Source of the DNA: Lysobacterales bacterium
Lineage (GTDB): Bacteria > Pseudomonadota > Gammaproteobacteria > Xanthomonadales > Wenzhouxiangellaceae
DNA length: 64,000 nt
Direction: 5' to 3'
Assembly (NCBI GenBank): GCA_002722315.1
Contig: PBLG01000033.1
Span: 1-64,000, forward strand
Both the position numbers and the translations under genes were made by a program. Below are positions 42,301 to 49,768 of this stretch, piece after piece; the stretch's first letter is position 1; every line of letters starts with the position of its first letter. The notes under the pieces are model-generated. The model made no database searches. It had not been told where the DNA came from and saw nothing but the letters and a program-made list of their open reading frames with translations.

Positions 42301-43865
42301 GAAGGCAGATCGGCGATCAGCGGATTGCGATTGGCCAGGTTGATTTCGACGTCATCGGTGAGCTGGTCGCCGTCGGTATCGGCCAGGATGGGCGAGGTCT
42401 TGAAGAAATTGAATTCCGCACCGTCGAGGAGGCCGTCGCCGTCGCTGTCCTGATCGGCCGGGCTGGAGAAGATTTCGTTCCACTCGATCGCATCTCCCAG
42501 CGTATCGCCGTCGGTGTCTCGATCACGGGGATTCAAGCCTATGGCCTTCTCTTCGGCGTCCGTGAGACCGTCGTCGTCGCTGTCGCGGGCGGCAAGATTG
42601 ATCGGGTGATCGGGCGCAAGCCGGGGATCTCCGGGGTTCGAGGTCACATTGATGGAAAACGTGGAGCCGTCGGCCCTGCGAACGTCTACCGTCCAGCCGC
42701 GCTGCTCCACCGCGTCGGTCAGCCCGTCGCCGTCGGAGTCGATGACATCGTCCGCATCGGGCGGTATTCCGGCGAAGTCGGTCCTCGTCGGATCGACGAG
42801 GATATCCGGCGCGGCAAGCGGGTTGCCGGCGAGATCCTTGATGCCGGAGACTTCCAGCGTGTAGACCAGGTCCGATTGCGACATCGTGGTGAGACGCACA
42901 CGACTGAAATCCGGCGGCAGCACCTGGGCCGTGAGCACGTTGACGGTCGGGAATCGCGCCGGTGCGGTGATCCGATACAGCGTGGCATCCTCGGCGCCGT
43001 CCGGGCCGCCCACGATCGCTTCGCTGAACTGCGCGATCACCGTCGTGTTGCTGGTCGCATTTGCGCTGACCAGTCTCGGACCCGCGTCGTCGCCAGTGTC
43101 GTCCGCGCCATGGATCATCAACGCATCGGTGAGGCGCAGCGCTCCGTTGGCCCCGGTGATCAACACATCCCGAGCGCCGTTGGACGCATGTCCGCCGTCA
43201 ACTGCAAAAACGACCTTGCCGTCCTGCCAATTGACGATGCCGGCTTCCAGCGCGTTGCCGGGTTCGTCAACCGTGACGCCGCCCGCTTGCGTACCGAAGG
43301 CAGTGCCGGTCATCACAACCTGGTCTCCGGGCTCGGCAAACACCGACGCGAAGGCCGGCGTCTGAAACGCCCCGGCGAGTACCAGTTCGTCGGTACATGT
43401 CTGCAGCACAACGTCGTAGCTGCCGACCCGCAGGGCGTCGTCCAGGGTCGCGACGATGCGATCCTGCTGCCGATCGGAGATATTCAGTTCCACCTGCAGC
43501 GCTCGATTGGGAAGAGGTCCGGCCAGAAAGACGCGAAATGCGCTGGCCTGGAGCCATTGTCCGTTGACCGTGATTCCGGACCCGATGCTTCCCGCGCCCA
43601 GCGAGATCGAGTCGATCGAGGGCGCCGGCCCGTTCGGAAGGAACCCGCACGGATTCTCGAAGCCGCCGGAGAAGATCGTATCCCCACTGCTTTGAGATAG
43701 CGCCGGCTGGGGTGCCAGAAGGGCCAGCAGCAGGAACGGCATCATGCGGCGGGCGACGGCGAGCGCCTTGCTCGAACGGGATGCAGAGCGTCGGAACAGC
43801 GAATTCGCGCGTGCAAACGCGAGACCGTCGTTTGAAGAGACAATGGATCGGCGCAGACTTGACAT
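39384..43865 (-). CDS. Large secreted protein with protective-antigen/binary-toxin-B-like pore region and many calcium repeats
   Basis: 1,493 residues from ATG 43865; a start at 43745 ('MMPFLLLALLAPQPALSQ') would leave just the signal peptide. After the signal come 'GDTIFSGGFENPCGF', IPT/TIG- and SbsA-like Ig domains (about 80-390), then Asp-rich 'DGDGLTD' calcium modules, one with 'VEQRGWTVDV'. Residues about 520-840 follow the protective antigen order: 'NPLIADLP', a Ser/Thr-rich stretch ('VESTSQSTDEIETRSVSSSL'), amphipathic strands ('VGGSIFGPSGTFTSSIEAET'), 'NLAYFLRNLQVTALKQDQ', 'VEDLMRSPRGLIFKISNF', then 'RRIVFDASGRQVGV' with 'LVDALDALGLERY'. Further calcium modules with 'GYEVVLRGG' and 'GWEVTIEG' follow to about 1,300, then a beta-rich C-terminal domain. 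Family resemblance is from memory, not an alignment. No enzymatic A component is visible nearby. Confidence 0.7.
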   Translation of the reverse strand: MSSLRRSIVSSNDGLAFARANSLFRRSASRSSKALAVARRMMPFLLLALLAPQPALSQSSGDTIFSGGFENPCGFLPNGPAPSIDSISLGAGSIGSGITVNGQWLQASAFRVFLAGPLPNRALQVELNISDRQQDRIVATLDDALRVGSYDVVLQTCTDELVLAGAFQTPAFASVFAEPGDQVVMTGTAFGTQAGGVTVDEPGNALEAGIVNWQDGKVVFAVDGGHASNGARDVLITGANGALRLTDALMIHGADDTGDDAGPRLVSANATSNTTVIAQFSEAIVGGPDGAEDATLYRITAPARFPTVNVLTAQVLPPDFSRVRLTTMSQSDLVYTLEVSGIKDLAGNPLAAPDILVDPTRTDFAGIPPDADDVIDSDGDGLTDAVEQRGWTVDVRRADGSTFSINVTSNPGDPRLAPDHPINLAARDSDDDGLTDAEEKAIGLNPRDRDTDGDTLGDAIEWNEIFSSPADQDSDGDGLLDGAEFNFFKTSPILADTDGDQLTDDVEINLANRNPLIADLPSPTIEVGESNLRLDVRFVESTSQSTDEIETRSVSSSLVQDSSRSVSNTNSNTQEAFAKLSVGTEYEVGGSIFGPSGTFTSSIEAETGWTGSWTSSHTAESTQATQNAYQDSLEEQVAVSEGASVAREVFGASMQVTLSLKSTTNLAYFLRNLQVTALKQDQRDPTVLTPIATLSPDQEPPDGFSLGPLNPERGPIILSSTTVFPQQVEDLMRSPRGLIFKISNFDIVDELGRNFVFTSQDITDRTATLVIDNGSFDEDGDGAGDLTEYVRVATGSGRVVDTNGDGFIDDNDRRIVFDASGRQVGVTLVDALDALGLERYRENCLPDDTSADCRPTATLTDAEIENSYSTQREGPGGERERIFRIRNTAMDNINPKAWEVITATGIDTGSNLDELILQTESDLKLAFVQDLDQDRMTDGLEFLNGCSDTDVDSDGDTLDDRFEVLIGWDVETGRGTRRVFSRCASADSDGDGLTDLEEAPADFEFEISGPGEPPLIKRATRLDENDFVTDPSRRDTDADGIDDFDEINGYEVVLRGGDPTCPNPVPFDPDNPPDPIPECIVVTTSPNDPDSDGDGASDGLERELGGNPTVSDVDAFTDADGDGLVNIVETDGWEVTIEGVSTSPSTCITRCDAGLPMTMTVTSDPLVADTDFDGLLDSEEFELGTDPRNEDTDGDGLTDAQEIDGIEIRDLGIVVLDPLDADTDDDKRSDGDEAELVDVEANRWIVRVAGEQPYRVFSDPTQADEDFDTLVDGDERTAGGTGTDPALADTDDDGRSDAEEISRSTNPLVEDFRVTVRYHRLVIKDSCDGGGDQAENAGDFFFSLGVNTPSNVFLEAASARRAFDTGIVTRTCDGDRDLFLCFNNNVFAPNIQLDNEPNEDTLNLDSLSVSFGVNANQEFALAGYVRELDDNLQSDPNMDFDLDDRFNQTLNVNGSMRNGFFTGSELRDGPILGRFEKTDGCGLDLEVSIVPEN

Positions 43866-44362
43866 GGTATTCCCCGTTGATCGACCGGAATCTGAGTTCA
43901 GCGAATTGGCGCGATGCCCGATGCTCGATGCGACACGCGGTATCGGGCTCTTTTCGGTTAAGCGACTTCGGGAAGAAAAACCCGCCATTCCGCAGCTGAA
44001 GCATGCGTGCACCGGGAATCGTGTCGCCGTATTCGCCATCAGGCCCCGCTCGGAACGAAACGCCGGCCAGCAGGAGACGCAGAGACGAACGATCACAACG
44101 ATGACCTGAGCGCCGGGAAATGTCCTGTGCAAATGCTGAAGACCGAGAAATCAGATCAGGAACAACAGGATAAATAAGTTCTAAAAGCATGAATCGACTG
44201 GAGGAGATCGACAAGGCGGCAAAAAGGCCGGCGCCGAGCTGCGTCAGTGGACAAGCAGAAGGCCGCTAGCCACGGCTGATTGAACCAATTGCAAACCTGC
44301 CGGTGTGGGGGATCAGCGCCAGCAGGCAGTGTCCGCATTACGGCCTCCCGGCAAGTGCTTCC
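43866..44362. other. About 500 bp without a gene; contains a kinase 3'-end remnant
   Basis: This is the upstream region of the large secreted protein gene. At 44313-44327 it holds TCAGCGCCAGCAGGC, identical to the last 15 bases of the Ser/Thr kinase gene at 45227. Read on the minus strand, the remnant gives '-NADTACWR' then stop, against '-NTDPACWR' in the kinase. The rest shows no gene, RNA or clear promoter. Confidence 0.5.
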
Positions 44363-44809
44363 TCACCGTCCGGCATCTTCATCGATCAGCAAGAGATGAC
44401 GGGATCGGGCCCCGTTCACCGCAGCCGGGGCGATTCGGCGATCGAAGGTAACCAGGCGGCCTCCACGGTGAACCGCCAACGCCAGAAGATAGCAATCCGT
44501 GATCTGACGCGAACCCAGCACCGTGCTCCAGCGCACCTGCCCGGCGTCGAGCAGGCTGATGTCATCGGCCCAGAATTCATGCCACTCGGAATCGGCGGCC
44601 TCGCTCAGTCTTCCGGCGACGCTGCCGGGTGGCACCGGATTCGGATAGGCCGGCTGCGACATGATCCGGATGACGCCGTTCTGCGTGAGCGGACAGGAGG
44701 CCCAACCCGCGTCGATGTTCGCGCCAAGCCAACGCGCGGCCAACGAATGGTGAACATGTTGCGCATCGAGCAGCGCGATCAGGACATTGATGTCCAGCAG
44801 CGCGCGCAA
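44363..44809 (-). CDS. VapC-like PIN-domain toxin (second locus)
   Basis: 147 residues. PIN features are 'MRALLDINVLIALLDAQHVH' (first Asp), 'LTQNGVIRIMSQPAYPNPVP', 'ITDCYLLALAVHRGGRLVTF' and 'FDRRIAP'. The 'Q-N-G-x-x-R-I' and 'Q-P-x-Y' elements are typical of one chromosomal VapC subgroup. It is an RNase expected to cut tRNA or rRNA when free of antitoxin. Its ATG begins one base after the antitoxin stop. Confidence 0.9.
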   Translation of the reverse strand: MRALLDINVLIALLDAQHVHHSLAARWLGANIDAGWASCPLTQNGVIRIMSQPAYPNPVPPGSVAGRLSEAADSEWHEFWADDISLLDAGQVRWSTVLGSRQITDCYLLALAVHRGGRLVTFDRRIAPAAVNGARSRHLLLIDEDAGR

Positions 44810-44810
44810 G

Positions 44811-45056
44811 TCAGATGTTTTCCTGATCGCGCAATTGCTCCACGCAGTCGTCCGTCACGATTCCACCGCGGGATGGAAACGGCCGAAAACCGTAAAACGC
44901 CCGGGATTCACCGACCTGATCCTGCCCGGGCTCCGCTGTGGTCAGCGCTCGGCGCAGCAGTTCCGAAACCACGCGGCCCGCGGTCGTTCCGCGGCGCCGC
45001 GCCAGTTCCTTCGCCGCAGCAAGCACTTCGTCGTCGATGTCCAGGGTTGTGCGCAC
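44811..45056 (-). CDS. VapB-like RHH antitoxin
   Basis: 81 residues. 'MRTTLDIDDEVLAAAKELAR' followed by 'RRGTTAGRVVSELLRRAL' is the ribbon-helix-helix signature of VapB/CopG antitoxins. The C-terminal part ('FYGFRPFPSRGGIVTDDCVE') is the usual toxin-binding tail, with 'G-F-x-P-F-P-x-R-G-G' recurring in this subgroup. It is translated immediately before the PIN toxin. The upstream 170 bp to the kinase gene should hold its promoter. Confidence 0.88.
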   Translation of the reverse strand: MRTTLDIDDEVLAAAKELARRRGTTAGRVVSELLRRALTTAEPGQDQVGESRAFYGFRPFPSRGGIVTDDCVEQLRDQENI

Positions 45057-45226
45057 GATTTTGAGCCTGAGAAACGCCGAACATGATGTTAATTCATCAC
45101 TGCATCAGATGCAAATCGACGATCCCGCAGCGTTATTCTGAAGTTCCCTGACCGGTCAAACGTCGCGTATCGCAAACGCTGCAATTCGGCTGGACTGGTT
45201 TTTCTCGAGTCCAGGAGGCGCTGCGG

Positions 45227-47977
45227 TCAGCGCCAGCAGGCCGGGTCCGTATTGCCGGCGTCGAGGCAGTCGAGCTGACGGCGGTATCGGGAGGTTTCCG
45301 GGAAGTTGTCGATCAGCGTCCGGCGTTGCGCGTCCAGGCGTGCGGCGGCTTCTTGCGGCTGACCTTGCATGAGCTCCAGTCGCACAAGGTCCAGTTCCAG
45401 CGCGGCGGCCAGGGGATGGCCTTGCACCAGCTGGGTTCGATAGCGGTCGATGGTGGCTTCCATTTCCCTGCGGGCCCGATCGGCCTGGCCTTCATCCAAC
45501 AGCGCGCGAGCGAATGCCGAGCGTGCGCCCAGCACCCCGAAACTGTTTTCGCTGCGTGCGGCGGCCAGTTGCTCGATCAGTTCGGCCATGCGTTCAAGTC
45601 GCTCCGGCGACGGATCGCGGGCATGATCGATCCGCTCGGACAGCAACAGCGTGGTGATCGTATCCGGGTGCGCTTCGCCGAGTTCCTGAAGGCGAACGCC
45701 CAGCGCCTGGTCGGCGACCGCGCGGGCTTCATCGAGCCTGCCCTGCTGCAGCAGCACCCGGGCAAGATTGTGCCGGGCGCGTGCGGTCGTGTTGCTGTCG
45801 TCGCCGAAGCGAGCGGCCCTGAGGGCGACCGACTCTCGATAGAGTTCTTCGGCGCGCTCGGGCATGCCCAGGTCCTTGTAGGCGGCACCAATGTTGTTGA
45901 CGAACAGCCAGGCCTGGGTAGGGCCGCCGATGCTGGAAGCCTCCAGGCGCATGGCGTGCCGGTAGTTGTCGATGGCTTGTTGAAACCGGCCCATGTCGTG
46001 GTGAAGATTGGCCAGTTCGTTGTAATCGCGGTGGAGAATCGGCGTATCGGGACCGAACAATTCAGTCCTGATCTCGAGCTGCTCCTCGATCGACTTGCGG
46101 CGCGTATCCCACTCGCCGACGTTGCGTGCGGCCAGGCCCAGCCCGTTGAGGCTGTTGGCATAAGAGGGATGCATCCGCCCGACGGTACGCAGCTTCATCT
46201 CCAGCGCAATGCGATACAGCCGCATGGCTTCGCGGTGATTTCCGAGCACGTCTTCGGCTTCGGCGAGGTTGTGATACGACGTGGCAATGCGCTCTTCGGC
46301 CAGCCCGGCTTGCTCGCGAATGACCAAGGCCTCGGCAATCAGCTCGCGCGCCAGGGCGGCATCGTCGAACTCGATATGCATCAGGCCCAGGTTGTTGATC
46401 GCGCTGGCGCGCTCGCCCGGATCGATACCGAGATTCTCGCGCGACAGCGCTACGGCACGGAGAAGCGAATCTTCGGCCAGCTCGCGGTCGCTCTCCAGCA
46501 CCGCACTCATGCCAAGCACATTGAGCGCCCGAACTTCTTCCTCGACATCGCCGAGCGAGCGCGCGAGCGCGGCGGATTCGGCGAGCAGCGACTGCGCATA
46601 TTCGTGGTTTTCCAGCGCACGATAGACGCTGCCCAGCGCGAACAGGGTGCGCGCCCTTAGCGCCGGGTCTCCAATCGCTTCGGCCGATATTCGATCACGG
46701 CCCTGCTCGAGCACCTGCGCGACCGTGACGTTCTCGCCGCGCGCCTGGCCGGGACCGGCCGATTCGATCAGGCCGACAAGGAACTCGAGTACCTGCTCCG
46801 CGTTCGCCGCCTCGATGCGCGCCTGGGCCTCGGCCTCGCGCGAGCGCTGGCTTTCCAGAACGATCCGGCCGACCAGGCCCAGCATCACGATAACCACCAG
46901 CGATGCCGCGCTGACGGCGAGGCGATGGCGCTTGACGAATTTCCAGGCGCGGTCGCCAAGCCTGCGGGAAGCGGCTTCGACCGGCCGACCTTCGAGGTAA
47001 TTGGCAAGATCGGAATCCAGCGCCTCGACGCTGGAATAGCGATCGGCGGGTTCCCTGGCGGTCGCGCGCTGGGCAATTGCCTGCAGATCACGGGGCACCG
47101 GTTTCGAATCCGAACGACCTGCGGCCAGCATCAACTCGAACAGCTTGCCCAGGCTGTAGACGTCGCTGGCGGTCGATACCGACGCCCCGGTCAGCTGCTC
47201 CGGCGACGAAAAGCCGGGCGTGTAATAGCGTGCGCCGCGCGTGGCGTCGCCGGCTTCCGAACCGGGCTCCAGCAGCTTGGCGATACCGAAGTCGAGCAGT
47301 ACGGGGCGCGCCTCGGCGGTCACCAGCACGTTGTTCGGCTTGAGGTCTCGGTGAATCACGAGGTTGCGATGCGCGTATTGAACCGCGTCGCAGATCAGGC
47401 GAAACAGCGCCACCCGCTTTTCCGTCGACGGGCGCTTGTTCTTGCACCACTGGTCGACGGGCACGCCGTCGACGAACTCCATGACCAGGTAGGGCTGGCC
47501 GTCGTCGGTGGTGCCGCCGTCGATCATCGCGGCGATGTTGGGATGGCCGAGATCGGCCAGGATCTGCCGTTCGGCTCGAAGTCGCTCCAGGCTGGCCGGA
47601 TCCGGAAAACCCCGGATCAGCTTCAGCGCGACCCGGCGCCGGTACTCGTCGTCGGCGCGCTCGGCGAGAAATACACTGCCCATGCCGCCGCTGCCAAGTT
47701 CGTCGACGATCCGCCACGGACCAAGACTTCGGCCGGCTGCACCCTGCTCGCCCGATGCAAGATCGTGCAGCGTTGCGCTGACCAGCGCCTCGGCCGGATC
47801 ACCCGCCTCGGCGTCGGCGTCGAGCATCGCGCGGACCTGCCGCCGAACCGCTTCATCGTCGCATTCGCTTGCCAGCCAGGCCTCGCGCTTTGATTCGGGT
47901 TGCTCCAGCGCCCCATGAAACAGCGCCTCCAGAAGCTTCCAGTCGGCGGCGCTCACGCGAGTCTTGCCTTGAGCCAC
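45227..47977 (-). CDS. Membrane Ser/Thr protein kinase with C-terminal TPR domain
   Basis: 916 residues. A short N-terminal region ('DWKLLEALFHGALEQPES') typical of sigma-linked kinases precedes a Hanks-type kinase domain (about 87-345): glycine loop 'ELGSGGMGSVFLAER', 'ALKLIRGF' (Lys), 'VIHRDLKPNNVLV' (catalytic Asp) and 'LLDFGIAKLLEPG' (DFG). A transmembrane segment (about 357-374) leads to a large outer TPR region of many ~40-residue repeats. The gene overlaps the upstream ECF sigma gene by 25 bp, so the kinase and sigma factor form a pair, as in many planctomycete- and myxobacteria-like ECF systems. Activation through the TPR domain is inference. Confidence 0.93.
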   Translation of the reverse strand: MAQGKTRVSAADWKLLEALFHGALEQPESKREAWLASECDDEAVRRQVRAMLDADAEAGDPAEALVSATLHDLASGEQGAAGRSLGPWRIVDELGSGGMGSVFLAERADDEYRRRVALKLIRGFPDPASLERLRAERQILADLGHPNIAAMIDGGTTDDGQPYLVMEFVDGVPVDQWCKNKRPSTEKRVALFRLICDAVQYAHRNLVIHRDLKPNNVLVTAEARPVLLDFGIAKLLEPGSEAGDATRGARYYTPGFSSPEQLTGASVSTASDVYSLGKLFELMLAAGRSDSKPVPRDLQAIAQRATAREPADRYSSVEALDSDLANYLEGRPVEAASRRLGDRAWKFVKRHRLAVSAASLVVIVMLGLVGRIVLESQRSREAEAQARIEAANAEQVLEFLVGLIESAGPGQARGENVTVAQVLEQGRDRISAEAIGDPALRARTLFALGSVYRALENHEYAQSLLAESAALARSLGDVEEEVRALNVLGMSAVLESDRELAEDSLLRAVALSRENLGIDPGERASAINNLGLMHIEFDDAALARELIAEALVIREQAGLAEERIATSYHNLAEAEDVLGNHREAMRLYRIALEMKLRTVGRMHPSYANSLNGLGLAARNVGEWDTRRKSIEEQLEIRTELFGPDTPILHRDYNELANLHHDMGRFQQAIDNYRHAMRLEASSIGGPTQAWLFVNNIGAAYKDLGMPERAEELYRESVALRAARFGDDSNTTARARHNLARVLLQQGRLDEARAVADQALGVRLQELGEAHPDTITTLLLSERIDHARDPSPERLERMAELIEQLAAARSENSFGVLGARSAFARALLDEGQADRARREMEATIDRYRTQLVQGHPLAAALELDLVRLELMQGQPQEAAARLDAQRRTLIDNFPETSRYRRQLDCLDAGNTDPACWR

Positions 47978-48510
47978 GCGCGACCCATCCGCAGGTCGCG
48001 GTCCAGCGTGCGCACCGAGACATCGAGTTGCTCGGCGGCTTCTTCGCGCGTCAGGCCGGCAAAGTAGTTGAGCTCGAGCGTGCGCGCGACGCGCTCGTTG
48101 TGCTGTTCGAGTTCGGCCATGGCCTCATCGAGGTCGAGCAGGTCGGCGGTCGGCGCCTCGCTGACCGCCGAGGCGTCCGACAACGTGACCCGCAGTCGGT
48201 CGCCGCCGCGTTTTTCACGTTTCCGGGCACGCGCATGGTCGACCAGGATGCGACGCATGGTGCGAGCCGCAACCGCGTAGAAATGGCGCCGGTCGTTGAA
48301 ATCCAGGGTGCTGCCCTCGAGCTGCAGGAACGCCTCGTTGACCAGCGCGGTCGGCTGCAAGGTATGCCCGCCCGACTCGCTCGCGAACTGCCGGGCGGCA
48401 ATGCGCCGGAGGTGCTCGTAGACCATCGGCATGAGCGCCTCGCGAACCCGTTCCTGGTCGCTGCCCCATTGCTTGAGAAGTTGCGTGATCTGGCGTGGGT
48501 CGCTCTCCAT
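47953..48510 (-). CDS. ECF sigma factor paired with Ser/Thr kinase
   Basis: 185 residues. Region 2 is in 'MVYEHLRRIAARQFASES', 'LQPTALVNEAFLQLEG' and 'DRRHFYAVAARTMRRILVDH'. Region 4 is in 'LNYFAGLTREEAAEQLDVSV' with 'RTLDRDLRMGRAWL'. The 'ALVNEAFLQL...F-x-A-V-A-A-R-x-M-R-R-I-L' string marks the ECF_sub/PF07638 class, whose members are usually encoded next to Ser/Thr kinases, as here. Phosphorylation by the kinase encoded just downstream may control it. Confidence 0.92.
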   Translation of the reverse strand: MESDPRQITQLLKQWGSDQERVREALMPMVYEHLRRIAARQFASESGGHTLQPTALVNEAFLQLEGSTLDFNDRRHFYAVAARTMRRILVDHARARKREKRGGDRLRVTLSDASAVSEAPTADLLDLDEAMAELEQHNERVARTLELNYFAGLTREEAAEQLDVSVRTLDRDLRMGRAWLKARLA

Positions 48511-48757
48511 GGCCCCTTTCCCTCGATGACTGCTTGTCTTGTTTTGGCGGTACGTGAGCGGTCTGCCGAGCGATTGATGCCATTTCGGCGACTACCCGGT
48601 TCCGGGCACTCCGTATTTGGTGCGGGCCGTCCCTTTTCCCGAATCTTACCCCACGTGACCCAGTTCACACCGGGCTTCATTCACGCAGGATTTGCCCCCA
48701 CCCGGGCAAGGCCCCATGTAGGGATATCATGTAGCCACCCTGCGAGAGAATTTCCCG

Positions 48758-49768
48758 ATGAACATGCTGAATCGACTGATCGGAACCGGTCGCCGCCGCA
48801 TCGTCACGCTTTCGGTGCTGGTTTTGCTCGTGCTGGGCGTGATCCTGATGTTCTGGCTCGATCACGAGCCGGAGACCTTCGACGTGGCGGCACGGGCCGA
48901 GGCCAGGGCCGAGCGCGAAGGGCACGAGGTGGCCGTCGGCTACGTGACCACCGCGACGCTGATCGAGGTGATGGAGACACTGCTGAACAAGCGCGGCGGC
49001 TACCTGAACAACGACGTGATGCCGCCGTGGAGCCTGCTCGACAACATCCCGAGCTGGGAGACCGGCGTGATCATCCAGGCCCGGGACCTGGCCCGCTCGA
49101 TGCGCAACGACTTCAGTCGCTCGCAGACCCAGTCGGGCGAAGACAACGACCTGGCGATCGCCGACCCGCAGTTCAGCTTCGACTACGGCTCGTGGATCCT
49201 GCCGTCCACCGAGGGCGAATACCGCAAGGGCATACGCGCGCTGGAAGGCTATCTGGGCCGGCTGGGCAACCCGTCCACCGGCGAGGCCCGCTTCTACGAC
49301 CGGGCCGACAACCTGCGCGAATATCTTTCGCTGGTGGAGAAGCGGCTTGGCAGCGTCGGTCAGCAGCTTTCTGCCAGCGTCGGGGAGCGCCGGTTGAATA
49401 CCGACTTGAGCGGCGACCCCAATCCACATGCATCGCGGCCCGGATCGGGCGAGGTGAGCGTCAAGACCCCCTGGCTGGAAATCGACGATGTGTTCTACGA
49501 GGCCCGCGGGACCACATGGGCCCTGATTCACTTCCTGCAGGCGCTGGAAGTGGATTTCGCCAGCGTGCTCGACAACAAGAACGCCCGTGCCAGCTTCGCC
49601 CAGATCATCCGCGAACTCGAAGCCAGCCAGAAGCCGCTATGGAGTCCCATGGTGCTCAACGGCAACGGCTTCGGGATGTTCGCCAACCACTCGCTGGTGA
49701 TGGCCAACTACGTCGCCCGCGCCAACGCCGCGGTGATCGACCTGCGGCGGCTGCTGGAACAAGGCTAG
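48758..49768 (+). CDS. DUF2333 family membrane-anchored protein
   Basis: 336 residues. An N-terminal transmembrane segment (about 15-34, after 'MNMLNRLIGTGRRR') anchors a large periplasmic domain. Family markers are 'YLNNDVMPPWSLLDNIPSWE', 'RNDFSRSQTQS', 'LNTDLSGDPN', 'TPWLEIDDVFYEARGTTWAL' and 'MVLNGNGFGMFANHSLVM'. DUF2333 is confined mostly to gammaproteobacteria and its function is unknown. The next gene starts with a GTG immediately after its TAG, so the two form an operon. Confidence 0.9.
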   Translation: MNMLNRLIGTGRRRIVTLSVLVLLVLGVILMFWLDHEPETFDVAARAEARAEREGHEVAVGYVTTATLIEVMETLLNKRGGYLNNDVMPPWSLLDNIPSWETGVIIQARDLARSMRNDFSRSQTQSGEDNDLAIADPQFSFDYGSWILPSTEGEYRKGIRALEGYLGRLGNPSTGEARFYDRADNLREYLSLVEKRLGSVGQQLSASVGERRLNTDLSGDPNPHASRPGSGEVSVKTPWLEIDDVFYEARGTTWALIHFLQALEVDFASVLDNKNARASFAQIIRELEASQKPLWSPMVLNGNGFGMFANHSLVMANYVARANAAVIDLRRLLEQG

